Source: Tetrahymena thermophila SB210
Lineage: Eukaryota; Ciliophora; Oligohymenophorea; Hymenostomatida; Tetrahymenidae
Length of the DNA: 64,000 nt
NCBI RefSeq assembly: GCF_000189635.1
Contig: NW_002476261.1
Coordinates: 367,792-431,791 of the forward strand
Reading direction: 5' to 3'
The position numbers and the translations under genes were made by a program. Below are positions 1 through 12,170 of the stretch, piece after piece; the first letter of the stretch is position 1, and each line of letters starts with the position of its first letter. Below the pieces are notes generated by a model, which made no database searches, had not been told where the DNA came from, and saw only the letters and a program-made list of their open reading frames with translations.

Positions 1-2690
1 AATGTCTAGGTACATCAATTTTGCCTCTAAGTTCAGAACTCTTAATATTAAAAACATAAACATAGCCAATATTTGAAAGAATAAGCACATACTAGTTACT
101 TGGATGTATAGCAAAAGATTGTATTAATCCTTTTTATTTAGAAATAAAATAAAAAAAATGGTTTGTTTTAATTAGAAATTAGCTTCAAAAATATTCAAAT
201 CATTTCATTTTTATTTACCTTCAACTGAAAAATTTGCAATAACTATAGAGTTCATTTAATTGATATCAGTTTAAGAGATAGAATGCAGCCTTAGCGAGTT
301 TTGGCTATGTACTGTTATTGCTAAGAATTTATTATCACTTTTACTTGAATGATAATACTGCTTTGATTTATTATTAGTTCCATGCAATATGGATAAAAAG
401 CTCTTGTCTACATTATTGATAGTATTTAAACTAAAGCTATCTTTGAAAGACTATTTTGCATTTGTTGAATCTTCAAGTAAAATTATACCTTTACAATATA
501 TTAAAATTAATATTCAAGTTTTTTATTATATTAAATTAAATAAAATTAACCTGGATTAATGGAATATGCTTGTTTTTCTTAAGAATCTTCCAATTTTATC
601 TATAGCTAAAATCTATTTGTACAATCAAAGAGTAATGTTAGTCCTGTCACCAAATATACTCCCAAATATTTAAAACCTGGAGAAATTGACATTTAGCAGA
701 TTTTAAATCCTGATAGATTGTATTTATTAATATATTTGCCACTTGTTTGGTCTAGTATATATAAATTTCCTTTATTATCCCCACAATATATTTCTTCTTT
801 TAGCGAATTCAAGCAGATACTTTTTATTTAGATGGCTTTTTGCTTACTGTTGTTAGTTTCTCCTTCATCTGATTTTTCTCTTAAATGGTACTCGGAAAAG
901 ATTTGTTAGTTTGTTTTACTGAAGCTATTTATTGAGCTTTTTTTAAAATAAATTTATCATTTTTAAAATCATAACTTAGTTTATTAATTTACTTATCAAA
1001 TGCTTATGATAAATCAACCATTTTAGGTAACCATCTATCTCCATTAAAATCCCAAAGTGATAAAAAGCCATCATCGGCTACTGCATAAAATCTTTTTTTA
1101 TTCATCCTATCCCATGCTATTTAATTTATCCTTCCTGTATGTCCTACTTACTTATGAATGATTGATTAGCTCTTTGAGTCCATTACAATTGTTGTGCCAT
1201 CTGAGTAAATTACAACCAATAAATTTCCATCACCTTTATAAAATTGATAAAAGAATTTAAATTAGAATAAAGTACATCAATTTGCATTGAATATTTGTTT
1301 TCTTGTTCAATTACTTGAGTTTTTAAGGCTGCAGATAGGAGGACCAAAGTTTTTTTTCTTGATTTCGTTATTTCTAACTTTGTAGTCAAAACTTGAACCA
1401 AATGATTTTCTTTGAGAGTTTGAGGAAATTAAAATATCATTTTAAGGTTTGACATTTATAGTTGCGCTTTTCCTGATAGAGAAATCATAAAGAATTTCTT
1501 ATACTATTTTGCAAGTACTAATATCATAAACACATATATTTCCATTACTTGCTCCACAAAAGACTAAATTTTCTGAAGTCGAAATGCTGTTGAATATATA
1601 TTGATCATGTCTAATTTAGCTAACTAGTTCACCCTTATTATAAAAAAATCTTAAATATTCTAACGTTTTAATTTCGTAGGATGATATTTGTTGCATTTTA
1701 TTTAATATTTCTCTATTTGCTAACTAAATCAAAATTTAATTTATTAAGTAATTTAAAGGAATTACCATTTAATCAATTAAAATAACTTTTCCAGAATGAA
1801 GAAGGGCGACAACTATGTTATACGTTTAATTAATGTGCATGTTGATAACATTTTCTTTAAGGTGGACTCTGTTTGTCAGAATGACCTAATTTTATTCTAA
1901 AATTTTGAAGTATTTCACACAATTTTTTTCTGCAATAGCAATTTATGTTGAAGATGAATGAGTTTAGTCTACAATATTGAAACTATCAATAAACAACCCG
2001 CAGCTATTATTATCTATGTCACTGATAAATTAAAGTGACAGTTTTTCGTTTTTAAATTCCCACACTGATAAACGATAGCCTCCATTATCTTCATTTTCTA
2101 ATACGAGGATTAAACTGTTTTTCTTGTCATAATTAGCAATCACACTTTTTACTGGTTTCTTCCTATTTTTTTGTGGAACATAAATCTAATGAACTCTTCG
2201 AAGAGAATCCCATTCGCTGATAAAAATGCTAACTTTAAATTATCCATCTAAACTAATAATATATTTATCATCTAAACTTCCTCCAAAAAAGACTGCTTAT
2301 ACTTAACTCTCATGGTTATGAAGTTTAACTTTCTTATCAACTTCTAAATCCCACAACAATATGCCGTTTCCTAAAGTTATAAACAAAGATAATTATTAAA
2401 TCTAAGATAGCATTAGACTTTTTTCAACTGTAATCAAAACAGCATCTAAATTTTGCTTTTAATTTTTCATTTTCCTCTCAATTTTTTATTAGATGCTCCT
2501 TTAAAATAATATTTTTAATACCTGATTCATACGCCACAATATTTTATTAGCTATGGATGTCAAAAACTCTGGGGCCTATATTTTATATATAATTTAAAGT
2601 AAAATTAAAGCGACATGGTTGCTCATAATAGTAAGAAGAATGCTTACTCCCAATGTTGTCTAAAATTTCAAAAGGATTAACTAAGGACAT
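1..2690 (-). CDS. WD40-repeat protein, N-terminal ~775 codons (3' end outside window)
   Basis: Six exons can be spliced by hand on the minus strand: 2690-2522, 2445-1315, 1233-993, 936-551, 488-219 and 129-<1. All introns are AT-rich GT...AG and the exon phases agree, giving about 775 codons without TGA. The protein starts MSLVNPFEILDNIG and contains repeated WD-type blades, for example GNGILLWDLEVDKK near residue 100 and RFYAVADDGFLSLWDFNGD in exon 3. WD40 propellers are scaffolds for protein complexes, and long multi-propeller proteins of this layout are common in cilia, but the family member was not identified. Unspliced, the region looks frameshifted at about 2480 and 1310; both breaks vanish when the introns are removed. 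The start is the first ATG of the open frame, with AT-rich DNA upstream. The C-terminus is off the left edge. Confidence 0.85.
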
Positions 2691-2982
2691 GCTAACTAGC
2701 TAATTTATTTTGTTTATATTATAAGTATTAATGTTTCCTAATATATTAATAAATGCTATATTATGATAATATTATTGGGTTATCTTTTAATAAATTACAA
2801 ACTAAAGTTAGATTTTTTTTTTTTAATAAAAATAAATTAAGCGATAGATAATAAATTAATTGAAATTTAGATTAAATAAAAGATATTTTATATTAGCCAT
2901 CTCTTTTTAACACTGTTTGTTTGAAGTAATAAATATTTCTATGAAAAATTCAATAATTTTTTACACATATATAAATTGAAAG

Positions 2983-4058
2983 TTTATGCATGAAATTACA
3001 AATTAATTAAAAAAAATTATAGTTTTTTTTTAATCTTTTAAACAAACATTCAAAAATAATTAATCAACCTAAAAAAGTTATAAAATTTATGCAAGTATTT
3101 TATGAGTGCTTGTATTTAAATATATTCTAATTATTGCTTACCAAAAAATCTTTTATTTAAAAATTTAAATACTTTAAGATAAGTGGTAGCCACATTTTAT
3201 GTTATAATTTCTCTATTCAGTTTTTAATTTTCTATAAATTAAAATTAATTAATCTAAATAGAAAGTATTAATTCCAATTAACTATTTGAAATACATTAAA
3301 TATTTCGTAATTCTTATGATATAGAAATAAGCTAAATGAAATCATATGCATGCATGCTTTTCAACTCAATTACGGTCAAAAAGTATTGTCCTAAAAATAA
3401 ATAATATTGTCACATTTATTTTAAGTTCTAATTTTTATTTATTTATTTCAAAAACTTAACAAGGCAAAACATAAAATAATAGATATAACATTTTATAGGA
3501 TATTCTTGATGAAATGACGTTTTATGCATGAAATTGCAAATTAATTAATTAATTTAGAAAAAGTCAAACAAAGTTTTTAATCTTCCAAACGTTGAAATAT
3601 AATTAATCAACAGAAAAAGGTTGTAAAATTTATGCATATATATTATGATTGATAATATTTAAATATATTCCTACGTATTATCAACAAAATGAATTTTTAT
3701 TTAAAAGCTTAAATACTTTTAGATGAATAACAGCCATATTTTGTGTCTTAATTGCTCTGTTTAGTTTAAAATTTACTATAGAATTAAAATAATTAATATA
3801 TAAAAATTTATTCTAATTAACTTTTTTAAATAAATTAAGTATTTCGTAATGGTTAATAAGTAAATATCAGCTGTATCAAATGAACTGTATTTATTACTAT
3901 TAAATTATAGCAATAAAGATTCTTAAAAATAAATAATATTGACACATTGGCTTTAAATTCCATTTCGTTATTTATTTGCTTCTCATCTTTACGAAAGTAA
4001 AATGTAAAAATACAGATTTATAATTTTATAGGCGCTTCTTAGATGAAGTGGGGTTAGC
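2983..4058. repeat. Degenerate tandem duplication, period about 538 bp
   Basis: Copy 1 begins at 2983 (TTTATGCATGAAATTACAAA) and copy 2 at 3521 (TTTATGCATGAAATTGCAAA). Collinear matches continue through TAATTAATCAAC, TAAAATTTATGCA, TTAAATATATTC, ATTTCGTAAT, AAATAAATAATATTG and a closing TTTTATAGG...CTT(A)GATGAA block. The copies have diverged by substitutions and small indels, so the event is not recent. No coding potential is seen. The rest of 2691-4410 is plain AT-rich intergenic DNA between two minus-strand genes. Confidence 0.7.
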
Positions 4059-4410
4059 ATCATGTAATTTAATTAAATCCCTTTTGTATTAAATTTTAGT
4101 AATATATGAAAGAAAAATCTATTTTTTTTTGTATCCAAAATTTTTAAAGTTTTTCTTGCCTTTCTACTATTTATTTTTGACTTGATGAACTATTTAATTG
4201 CTTATTTTATTAACAAAAATTTTAATTAATTAGAGTTGATTTAAACTAATTACTTTTTTTGCAAACATAAAAATTGAAAACACAAATAAATAAGTTCAAA
4301 TGAATTACATACTAATAGGTTTTAATATAAATACAGAGATAAAATGTTATTAATTATAACTTAAATGGGTATAATGAAAAGTAATAATAGGTCTTTCATT
4401 TGTGTGTACT

Positions 4411-5043
4411 TCATTTTTTTTTATGTTTTTTGTAATAAGATATTCCATAAGATAGAATTCTATAATTATACGCTTTTAAAAATAAATTGATAAATTCTTA
4501 ATATTAATTTATGTTCTTTATTTTGCTGCTATCAAGCCACATTGAATTTGCATTCTTTAGAAAATGGATGAATATTCTTTTTAAATTTTTATTTTTCACA
4601 AGATTCCTTACTTTGAGTCCTAGCCGATCACAATTATCTAAATTTTTGTTAACTCTGTATTATATGTGATCAAAATCCCATTTATCTATTGTCATAGATT
4701 CATATAAGTTGATTAACTAAGGCTCTTTGAGTAGTTTAATGTGTCGATTAAATGCATAAAGTAAATTCTTATAGAAGTTGTCTTTATTGAGTTTTACAAA
4801 TTGAGTTATTTCTTGAATTTCTTGGTATTGTTGAGAAGTCTCCGATATACTTAGCATTTAGCTATAATTCAACATATATTCATTATAGTTTTATTCATTG
4901 ATAGATATCACCATGCAATCATCTGTATCACTTTGAGGTAAATATTCAAACTTACACCTTTTTATTTCGCTAGATATTACTTATATAATAGGATAACTTT
5001 AACTCGAACATTTTTCTATCAGTCTAAAATTAGCAATTTTCAT
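4411..5043 (-). CDS. Hypothetical protein, 210 aa, intronless
   Basis: A single open frame of 211 codons in the ciliate code (TAA/TAG = Gln) runs from ATG at 5043 to TGA at 4411. I do not recognise a family. The protein is hydrophilic and lysine-, asparagine- and isoleucine-rich. It has a run of acidic and polar residues near position 50 (SDTDDCMVISINEQN) and a basic tail (ISYYKKHKKK). The central part (QFVKLNKDNFYKNLLYAFNR) looks helical. There is no signal peptide or transmembrane segment. Base composition is clearly richer in G and C than the flanks, and the frame ends cleanly where AT-rich DNA resumes, which argues for a real gene. An additional 5' exon upstream of 5043 cannot be excluded. 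Confidence 0.6.
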
Positions 5044-6192
5044 ATTAACAATAAACTTTAGAAACCTAATCCTTCTTCAACTTGTTTTACAAATTATACT
5101 TTTCGCAAAATTAATTTATGAAATTAAGGTATTTATATAATTAGTATTCTTATCAAAATTGTGATTAGATTGAATTTCACTACTCTCTTTTTATCTATAA
5201 GAACTTAATAAATCAATGCAATATGTTAATTATCTATAATCTTTACAATTGTTTATCAACTCAACAAAATAATTCAATTAATATTCAGTTATTTTAATTA
5301 TAATTTTAAAATAGTATTATTTATTTGTAAATTAATAAATAAACAATAAATATTCCCACATTTTATGTTATAAATTATTTAATGTGATAATTTATTTTTA
5401 TTTTTTGTTTAAAGTAGTTAATTTAATAAAAATATGATTTTAGTGTAACACAAAACTAATACTATTTTATAATAATACAAAATTAGAAAAATACTTATAT
5501 GTCTTGTGTATAGACTATATTTATGAACAAAAATGTATTTGATCATTCTTCATTATTTCTGAAATGGTTGGGTCTATTCATTATATTTCAAGCAAATATA
5601 TCTCACAAATAAGACTGAGTGTCTAAATTATAAATGTTTGTTGATAGATAGTTAGTGAGTCCCACTAAAATATAAGCATCACTTATTTAAAATTGACTAT
5701 TTATTATTAAAAAAAAAATACTTTGAATGGATTTAATATGAGTGTAAATACAATTGAAAGATAATAAAGTATTCAAAGTAATCTTATATTTTGTTGTATT
5801 TGCTTGTAGATTTCTTTTATTTTTCTATTTGTATTTTACTTCTCAAATTATAATAATAGATATTGCAGGTAATCAATTTTTGTTTTAATAATTGATGATG
5901 TATGTGATGTATCTTAAATTATGTTTACATAAAAAACAATAATAACAATATATAGATTTAAAATATTCTCCATTTTAAATATAATATCATAATAAAATAT
6001 TAGGAGAATTCTTTTTGAAAAATATGTAAATTAGCTAATAGATTTTAGCTTTTTACTCTTTCTTTAACTTATAAAAACAAAAATAATTATTATTACTAAT
6101 AACAAAATTTAATTTTCTTAATTTCTAAAATTTATAATAAAAGCTAAAAAGTTAAACAATAAGAAATTGCTTATATTTTCTATAATAAATGA
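5044..6192. other. AT-rich spacer, nothing recognised
   Basis: The sequence is dominated by A/T runs with no open frame of convincing composition and no RNA gene seen. It presumably contains the promoter of the minus-strand gene ending upstream at 5043. Confidence 0.5.
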
Positions 6193-6486
6193 TAAATATG
6201 TAAAATAAAATAAATAGATATTTTTCTATTAAATTTGATAAATTTGATTAAATGCATAGTAATACACTTAAATAAAGCTGAACAATTCCGAAATTGCTAC
6301 CTAAGATTTGATGTGTTATTGTATTAAGGATTTTCCCCTTTACTAGCTAATATGACTCAATTAGATGAGACTCCATACATCCAAAATATTAGTGAATTAA
6401 TTTAAAGCTACATTAATAGCACCTGTCTGGGATATACAAAAATATTATTTTCTTATCCAAAAAGTACAAACATAGAGAATTCTTGA
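6193..6486 (+). other. Short open frame with coding-like composition (possible exon or gene remnant)
   Basis: The frame is open from just after a TGA at 6190 to TGA at 6484-6486. From about 6280 the composition shifts away from the AT background and reads EQFRNCYLRFDVLLYQ...LLANMTQLDETPYIQN. The first in-frame ATG is 6352, which would give only 44 residues. The AAATAAAG just before 6280 could be a splice acceptor, so this might be the last exon of an unseen gene. It could also be chance, since only TGA stops translation in this code. Confidence 0.2.
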
Positions 6487-7764
6487 TTTAAAAAATAATT
6501 ACTTTGCTAAAATATATTAAAAATTTAATCTTTCCCTTAAATTAAAAATAGAAAAATTGAAGATAATAAATTTATAAACAATATATTGATTGATTTTTCT
6601 TAATTAAATAATGCATAATTTTATCAAATTATTTTATTTTACTTAAATCAAGTATTAAGCATAATATAAATCAACTCATATTATAATAAATTTATCTATT
6701 TTCTTAATTAATTATATATTTTTTTTCAAATTTTCAAAAAATTTTAAATGATTTTTTTTGACCTATTATTATCTATTATTTTAAACTAAATATTTAAAAA
6801 TTGTTTTATTTATTACATTTGCTTCTTAAATCTTTTTAGTGTCATTTCAAATCTTTGTTTTTTTAGATAAAATTAAGAAATAAATAATAAATATTTTAAA
6901 TTAAAATAATTATTTAAATAAAATTAATAATTGGCTAAATTAATAAAAATAAAAAGTTTATTAAGCTTAAATTAAGCTTTTTTTTGAGATTTTTAATATT
7001 TTAAATTGTATTAAAATAAGTATCTATTTTATTTATTATTTTATATTTGCATATTCATTACTTCTATCTGATTTATGAAAACTTAAATAATTTTGAGCAG
7101 CTTTTTTAACATAAAATTAATGTATTTAAACTAATCTAAATTGAAAAAGATGATATTAGTTGAAAATATTTTCATATTTATTCAATTGGAATTTATAAAA
7201 ATTAATTAAATTTGAACTTTTGCAAAAATAGGTTTATAAATTTTTTAAAAATTTTATTTTATTATTAATTATTTTAATTAATTTTATATATTTAAAAAAT
7301 ATTTTTATTGACAATTTGAATGAAATACAAAAAATCTTAATTGAATATTTGAATGAATTTTAATTATTAATAAACTCAATAGGCTTTAGAATATTTTATT
7401 TTTATAACATATTTTGTTTTATTCTAGATTTATTAAAAATATTTTTTAGATAAATTTAATTTAAATAAATGAATATTTTAAAATAATTAATTTTTAGTTA
7501 TTTCTAACAAGCTTTTCGATATAAATTGTGACATTTTTATACAAAATTACTAAAATAATTAGTAGATAAACATAATGGTTTAGGATTTATAATAAAAAAA
7601 GTTTACATATTATTTTAAATTTTACTTTAAATTAAACAAACTTATCATTAGTTACTTCAAATAATTAGTAAATGTTATCAAATTCAGAAGTAAATTACTA
7701 AATGCGGAGTTTTTCTAATCTGATTATTAATTTTAGATTGGTTTATTTGAAGATGATTCATTGA
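6487..7764. other. AT-rich spacer, nothing recognised
   Basis: Extremely AT-rich with long A and T runs; no gene, RNA or repeat could be supported. Confidence 0.5.
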
Positions 7765-9306
7765 AAGATTTAAATTAAAACTATAGAGTTAATTTAGAGT
7801 TCTAAAAAGTTTTGGAATATTGTTCCCATCTTCATGCCTCAAGCTATTTCTCCTTTAATTTTGTAAATTAGTTATTTTTAAAGCTATAAATATCAAATTT
7901 CTAAAAATATCACTCTAAATCTAAAACTAGATGTCTCAATTGTTTCATTTTTGCAAGTTATTCAAGCAACAATTAAGCTCCTTAATTTTGTATCATGCAA
8001 TGACTTTATTTAAAAATAAAACATTTAAATGAGCTTAGAATGCTAAATTTACCTCATAAATAAAACTAATTTTTCTAGTTTATGTAATCCTTGAAGTATT
8101 TCTATCAATTTTTCTACCATTGTACTTGATAGAGTGTTATAGCTCATTTTAAAATTAAAATAAAACAAAAGTTTCAAATTATTGTATATTACCCTAATCT
8201 CAAATTTAGATATTTTAAATTTTAATGGCGAACAAGTAGCTGTTGGAGACTTACAAATGATTCATTTTAAAGCTAATTCCCTCTATAAAGTAAAATGTTC
8301 ATTATTTTTATATAACTAAATGAAATTACTATAATTTAAGTTCTAAACCAATGAGTTATGGTAAATATAAAACTTTAGACAAACGATTCATTCCTTCATC
8401 TCCAATCTAACAGCAACTTTAATATTAGTTATTTAGTTATATTCAAAAAAAAATATTTTAGGATCGTTTATATATATAAAAATTACTATAAATTAATAGT
8501 TAGGAGCTATATTTATTTGCAATCTTAAATTAATTCGAATATTTTAAAATCGAAATCAGTAGTTTCTTGTAAGTTTTAGCTAGTTATTAAATTATTAGAT
8601 TTTATATTAAGCTTAGATGAATCTAATTAATTGCTGTACATACTTAAAAACGATTATTTCTAAATTATAGATTTCAAAACTAATATCGTCGTAAAAACCA
8701 TCAATTAGCGCATCTTATGACTCTAGCCTGTTAGAAAAAATCAATAAAATATTTATTCAATATTTTTAATATATTTCTTTACTTAGCAGAAAAGTTTAAG
8801 CTTAACCAATCAAGATTTTTAAATTTCTAGAGACTTTAAACAAATTTTTTGGAATTTGTGGCATTTTCTCCAATTAGAAATTGAGTGCTAAAACGAGAAA
8901 AAGTAAATCGTATTACATTTTTTTAAAAGAATAAAAATTTACTAAATTCTACAATCTAACTCAGGCTTAAATGAGTAATGCTCATAGCGTTAGAGACAGT
9001 TCATTGGGTTCAAAACTAACTTAACCATTTACACAGCTTAAATATTTATTTTAATTAAATTAATTTCTGACTATTTATGAATAGTAATATCTTAATTAAA
9101 TGATATTTAATTTAGGTTATAAATCTTTATAGAATATTTACTAAATATTGATCATTAAAGTATGCAACTAATAAATAATAAATGTAAATTTTTTTTTTAA
9201 TTATTTTATAATACTTATATTATATTTTAAATGTTTTTCATAAATTTAATAAATTATTTAATATTTAAAAAACTGTTTGTGTTACTTTGTAGCTATTTAT
9301 CATTGA
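7765..9306 (+). other. TGA-poor stretch, possible decayed gene
   Basis: One plus frame holds two consecutive open stretches, 7765-8091 and 8095-9306, separated by a single TGA at 8092-8094. The second spans about 404 codons. Translated in the ciliate code it is rich in Leu, Ile, Asn, Lys and Gln, with locally coding-like pieces such as FNGEVQ-like residues near 8225 and LIAS-type segments near 8700. No ATG sits at a sensible start and other frames also look coding-like over short spans (about 8535-8700). No family was recognised. AT-rich DNA with one stop codon gives long chance frames, so this is a weak candidate for an old pseudogene. Confidence 0.22.
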
Positions 9307-9541
9307 AGGATTAAAAAATAATATTTTGATTTAAAAAATAAAAATTCAGCTTATTCAATAATATTGATAAAATAATTAATTAGTGTAAAGAAAATTTCAA
9401 AGAAATACTATTTTTGGTGCTAAATAAATAAAAAAAGATTTTTAAAAAATTATTTAATGAATGAATTAAAAAAAACAAAAATTTAATTTTAAAAAAAATT
9501 AAAACTAAAAAATATAAAATATATCAATAATAGTAAAATAT

Positions 9542-9875
9542 AAAAAATACTACAAATATACTAACAGAATAAAAATAAATTTTTATAAATTAAAAAAAAA
9601 TATTATTAAGGAGGATGCTGCCAATAATATTTACCACAAGATTTCTCTTTTTATGATTCAAATTTATTTGAATTAAATATTTGATTTTATTTAATAATTT
9701 CAAGTTGAAAAAAATACTACAAATATACTAACAGAATAAAAATAAATTTTGATAAATTTAAAAAAATATTATTAAGGAGGATGCTGCCAATAATATTTAT
9801 CACAAGATTTCTCTTTTTATGATCCAAATTTATTTGAATTAAATATTTGATTTTATTTAATAATTTCAAGTTGAA
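9542..9875. repeat. Recent 167-bp tandem duplication
   Basis: The units at about 9542-9708 and 9709-9875 are nearly identical. Both contain TACTACAAATATACTAACAG, then TTATTAAGGAGGATGCTGCC, then a CACAAGATTTCTCTTTTTAT block and TTAATAATTTCAAGTTGAA. Only a few substitutions and one small A-run difference separate them. It is non-coding as far as can be seen. The GGAGGATGCTGCC core is unusually G/C-rich for this spacer. The rest of 9307-10356 is AT-rich and shows nothing. Confidence 0.85.
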
Positions 9876-10356
9876 GATTAACATGAAATTTTAATTATTT
9901 TAATAAGTTAATTTTTTGAGATATTAAATATTTTATTATTATTATTAAGGAATTTTCTATTAAAATGAAATTCATTTATTTATCATATTAAAAAATGATA
10001 AACAAATAATTTAAATATAAATTTTTTAACTCAAAAATTGTTTTAAATAAAAATTTTTGTTAAATAATTAAAAATTAGTTTATTCTTTAAGTGAATAAGA
10101 ATTACTTCATTATTACATAAGTAGGATCTATTTAATTAAATACATAAACTTTGAATCTTTAAAAGATACTCTAACAAGTTAAAGTAGCAATTAAAATTCA
10201 GATAAATAACTAAATTTAGAAAACTATATTTGGTCTTTATATAGATAAATAAAAAGAAATATCTAAATTAGTTGTATTTGAAGAATGCATAATATGTTAA
10301 ATATACATTAAATTTATGATACACTATTATATAACTGTTTAATTTATATTTGTTTT

Positions 10357-11567
10357 TCAAGAGATATGGCAATTAGCAAGGGATTGAGCCTTAATGAGAC
10401 CTGCACTGGTCATCCACTTCTTTCCTATATTTTGAATTCTTTTAAAAATTTTTTACTTTTTGTTTTAAATTTACCTTCAAAGGTAGCATTAAGTTCTGCA
10501 TCGGTCTTTAATCCAGGAACAACAGTTTCAAAAATCTTCTTCTTGGGATTAAGGACGGGTTACATTTCTTGAGGGAACTTTTCAAGTTGTCCTTCTAAGA
10601 AAACTCTTTCACCAACCTTAGCATCTAAATTATAAAAAGATTATTTAAAATTATATATAATAAATGTATTTTATTTAATTTTCGTAAATTCTAATATTTT
10701 TACCAGCAGGAGGTCTCAAGAGTTCAACTTAGGTGTGTTCAGGGTTGGAAGCACAGAGAACCATACCATTAGATTCAAATCCTAAATATTAAAATATTTT
10801 CAATCAATCTTTCAATATTATTTATCATTTTATTTATGATCAAACTATCATAAAGTGAAATATTTAATTAATTTTAAAATTTACCTGCAATCTTTCTAGC
10901 CTTAAGGTTGGCCATAACGAGAACTAATCCACTCATATTTTCAATAGGAACAAACTTTTATAATCCAGAAGCGATTTATCTAACTTCGGTACCAATATCG
11001 ATCTTTTCGCAGTATAAGTTTTCACTTTCGGGATGCTAATATAAAATAAAATAATTTAAAACAAAATAATATCATTTATTTTAAATCAATTTGTATTTCA
11101 ATATTGCTAATTAAAATTATTCTCTTCTTTAAAATTTAATCTACTAATCCATATTATTTTATATTTAAAATTCTGCCTTTTTTTGTCTTGCTTTAGCATA
11201 ATTATCAATCAAAATAATAATTTACCTTCCAGCATTCAACGATCTTACCAACTCTAATGTCAACTTGTTAGAAGTCAGCATCAGTGGGAGGCTTAAGTTC
11301 AGACTTCTTGGCTTCAACCTTAGGCTTTTCTTCTTCGGGTTTATTTTCAACAGGCTTGGTGTCCATTGCAGGTTTTGCTTAATTAATTTCTGGAGTGGTG
11401 ATTTTGCTTGAAGTGTTTTATTCTTCTGTTTATTATTTTATATCTAAAATTTATGAGAAGGGTGAAACTGAGTGAACTTTTCCGACGTTTGTTTCAAGAC
11501 GATGGATTAAATTGTCTAGTTTTGTGATTGTATTCAAAAAATGAGAGAAAACCTTTCTTTGTGCCAT
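10357..11567 (-). CDS. tRNA-binding (EMAP-II/Arc1p-like) domain protein, 262 aa
   Basis: Five exons, 11567-11226, 11035-10885, 10781-10704, 10624-10475 and 10424-10357, sum to 789 nt, exactly 263 codons ending in TGA. The first ~100 residues form a helical and then Lys/Glu/Pro-rich linker. The C-terminal ~160 residues are the OB-fold tRNA-binding domain of EMAP-II, AIMP1, Arc1p and the TyrRS/MetRS appendages. Its marks are VDIRVGKIVECWK, HPESENLYCEKIDIG, RQIASGL, ENMSGLVLVMANLKARKI, GFESNGMVL and SNPEHTQVELLRPPA, with the terminal KAQSLANCHIS. The family binds tRNA nonspecifically and delivers it to synthetases as an assembly cofactor. The last intron (10425-10474) matters: without it the family's C-terminal motif is lost. 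It is divergent from the PUB-thioredoxin gene. Confidence 0.93.
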
Positions 11568-12170
11568 TTTATCTTTCTTTTTACTATTTTATATTTTTTG
11601 AAATATTATCTTTTTTAAATTAATAGTTATTTATTATAAATCTTATTTAACTAAATATTTTAATCATATATTAGTGGTCTCTTTCGCAAGCAAACTCTCT
11701 ATCAAAATCATCTACTTCTTTCACATTCAATTCTTTTTCTTTTTTTCCATGAGTTTCCATTTTCTCAAATGTTTTTTTTTTCTTGTTTGATTTTCTGATT
11801 TTAAAATAATTTTTATTAAATTAAATCTATTTTCTTTATTTATTGATTTTTCTATGTCGTCAATTGTATCAAAAATGTTTGAAAATTTATTTTAAATCTA
11901 TCTGTTCAATTTTTATCTAATTTATTCTTTTCTAAATGTATTTAAGTAGATAGTTTGAAATTACAGCAAATATCTATAATTTAGTAAGACGATGATTCAA
12001 TATCAGAGATCAGTTTATTATATTTATCATTAGTTAATAAATTCACAAGAGACATTAGCAACTCTTGACCTTTTTTTGTTAGAAAACAATATCAGAAATA
12101 AAAAATTTCTATAAAGAAAAATTAAAAAATAAGATTTTCGATAATAAGAATAATAAAAGTAGATTAAAAA
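11568..12170. promoter_or_regulatory. 603-bp divergent intergenic region
   Basis: This separates the starts of the tRNA-binding protein gene (minus) and the PUB-thioredoxin gene (plus), so it should hold both promoters. No TATA-like element can be singled out in the AT-rich background. On the minus strand a second open frame starts with ATG at 11760 and reads a charged peptide (METHGKKEKELNVKEVDD...). It runs in a different frame into exon 1 of the tRNA-binding gene and is unexplained. Confidence 0.5.

Noticed and set aside
1210-2530. Two apparent frameshifts in the WD40 gene
   Set aside because: Removing GT...AG introns at 2446-2521 and 1234-1314 restores one continuous frame with WD motifs.
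10410-10474. Unspliced C-terminus of the tRNA-binding gene ending at 10410
   Set aside because: It lacks the family's C-terminal motif; splicing 10425-10474 recovers it and keeps frame.
10366-10572. Plus-strand 68-codon frame
   Set aside because: It lies opposite the last exons and an intron of the tRNA-binding gene, which is strongly supported.
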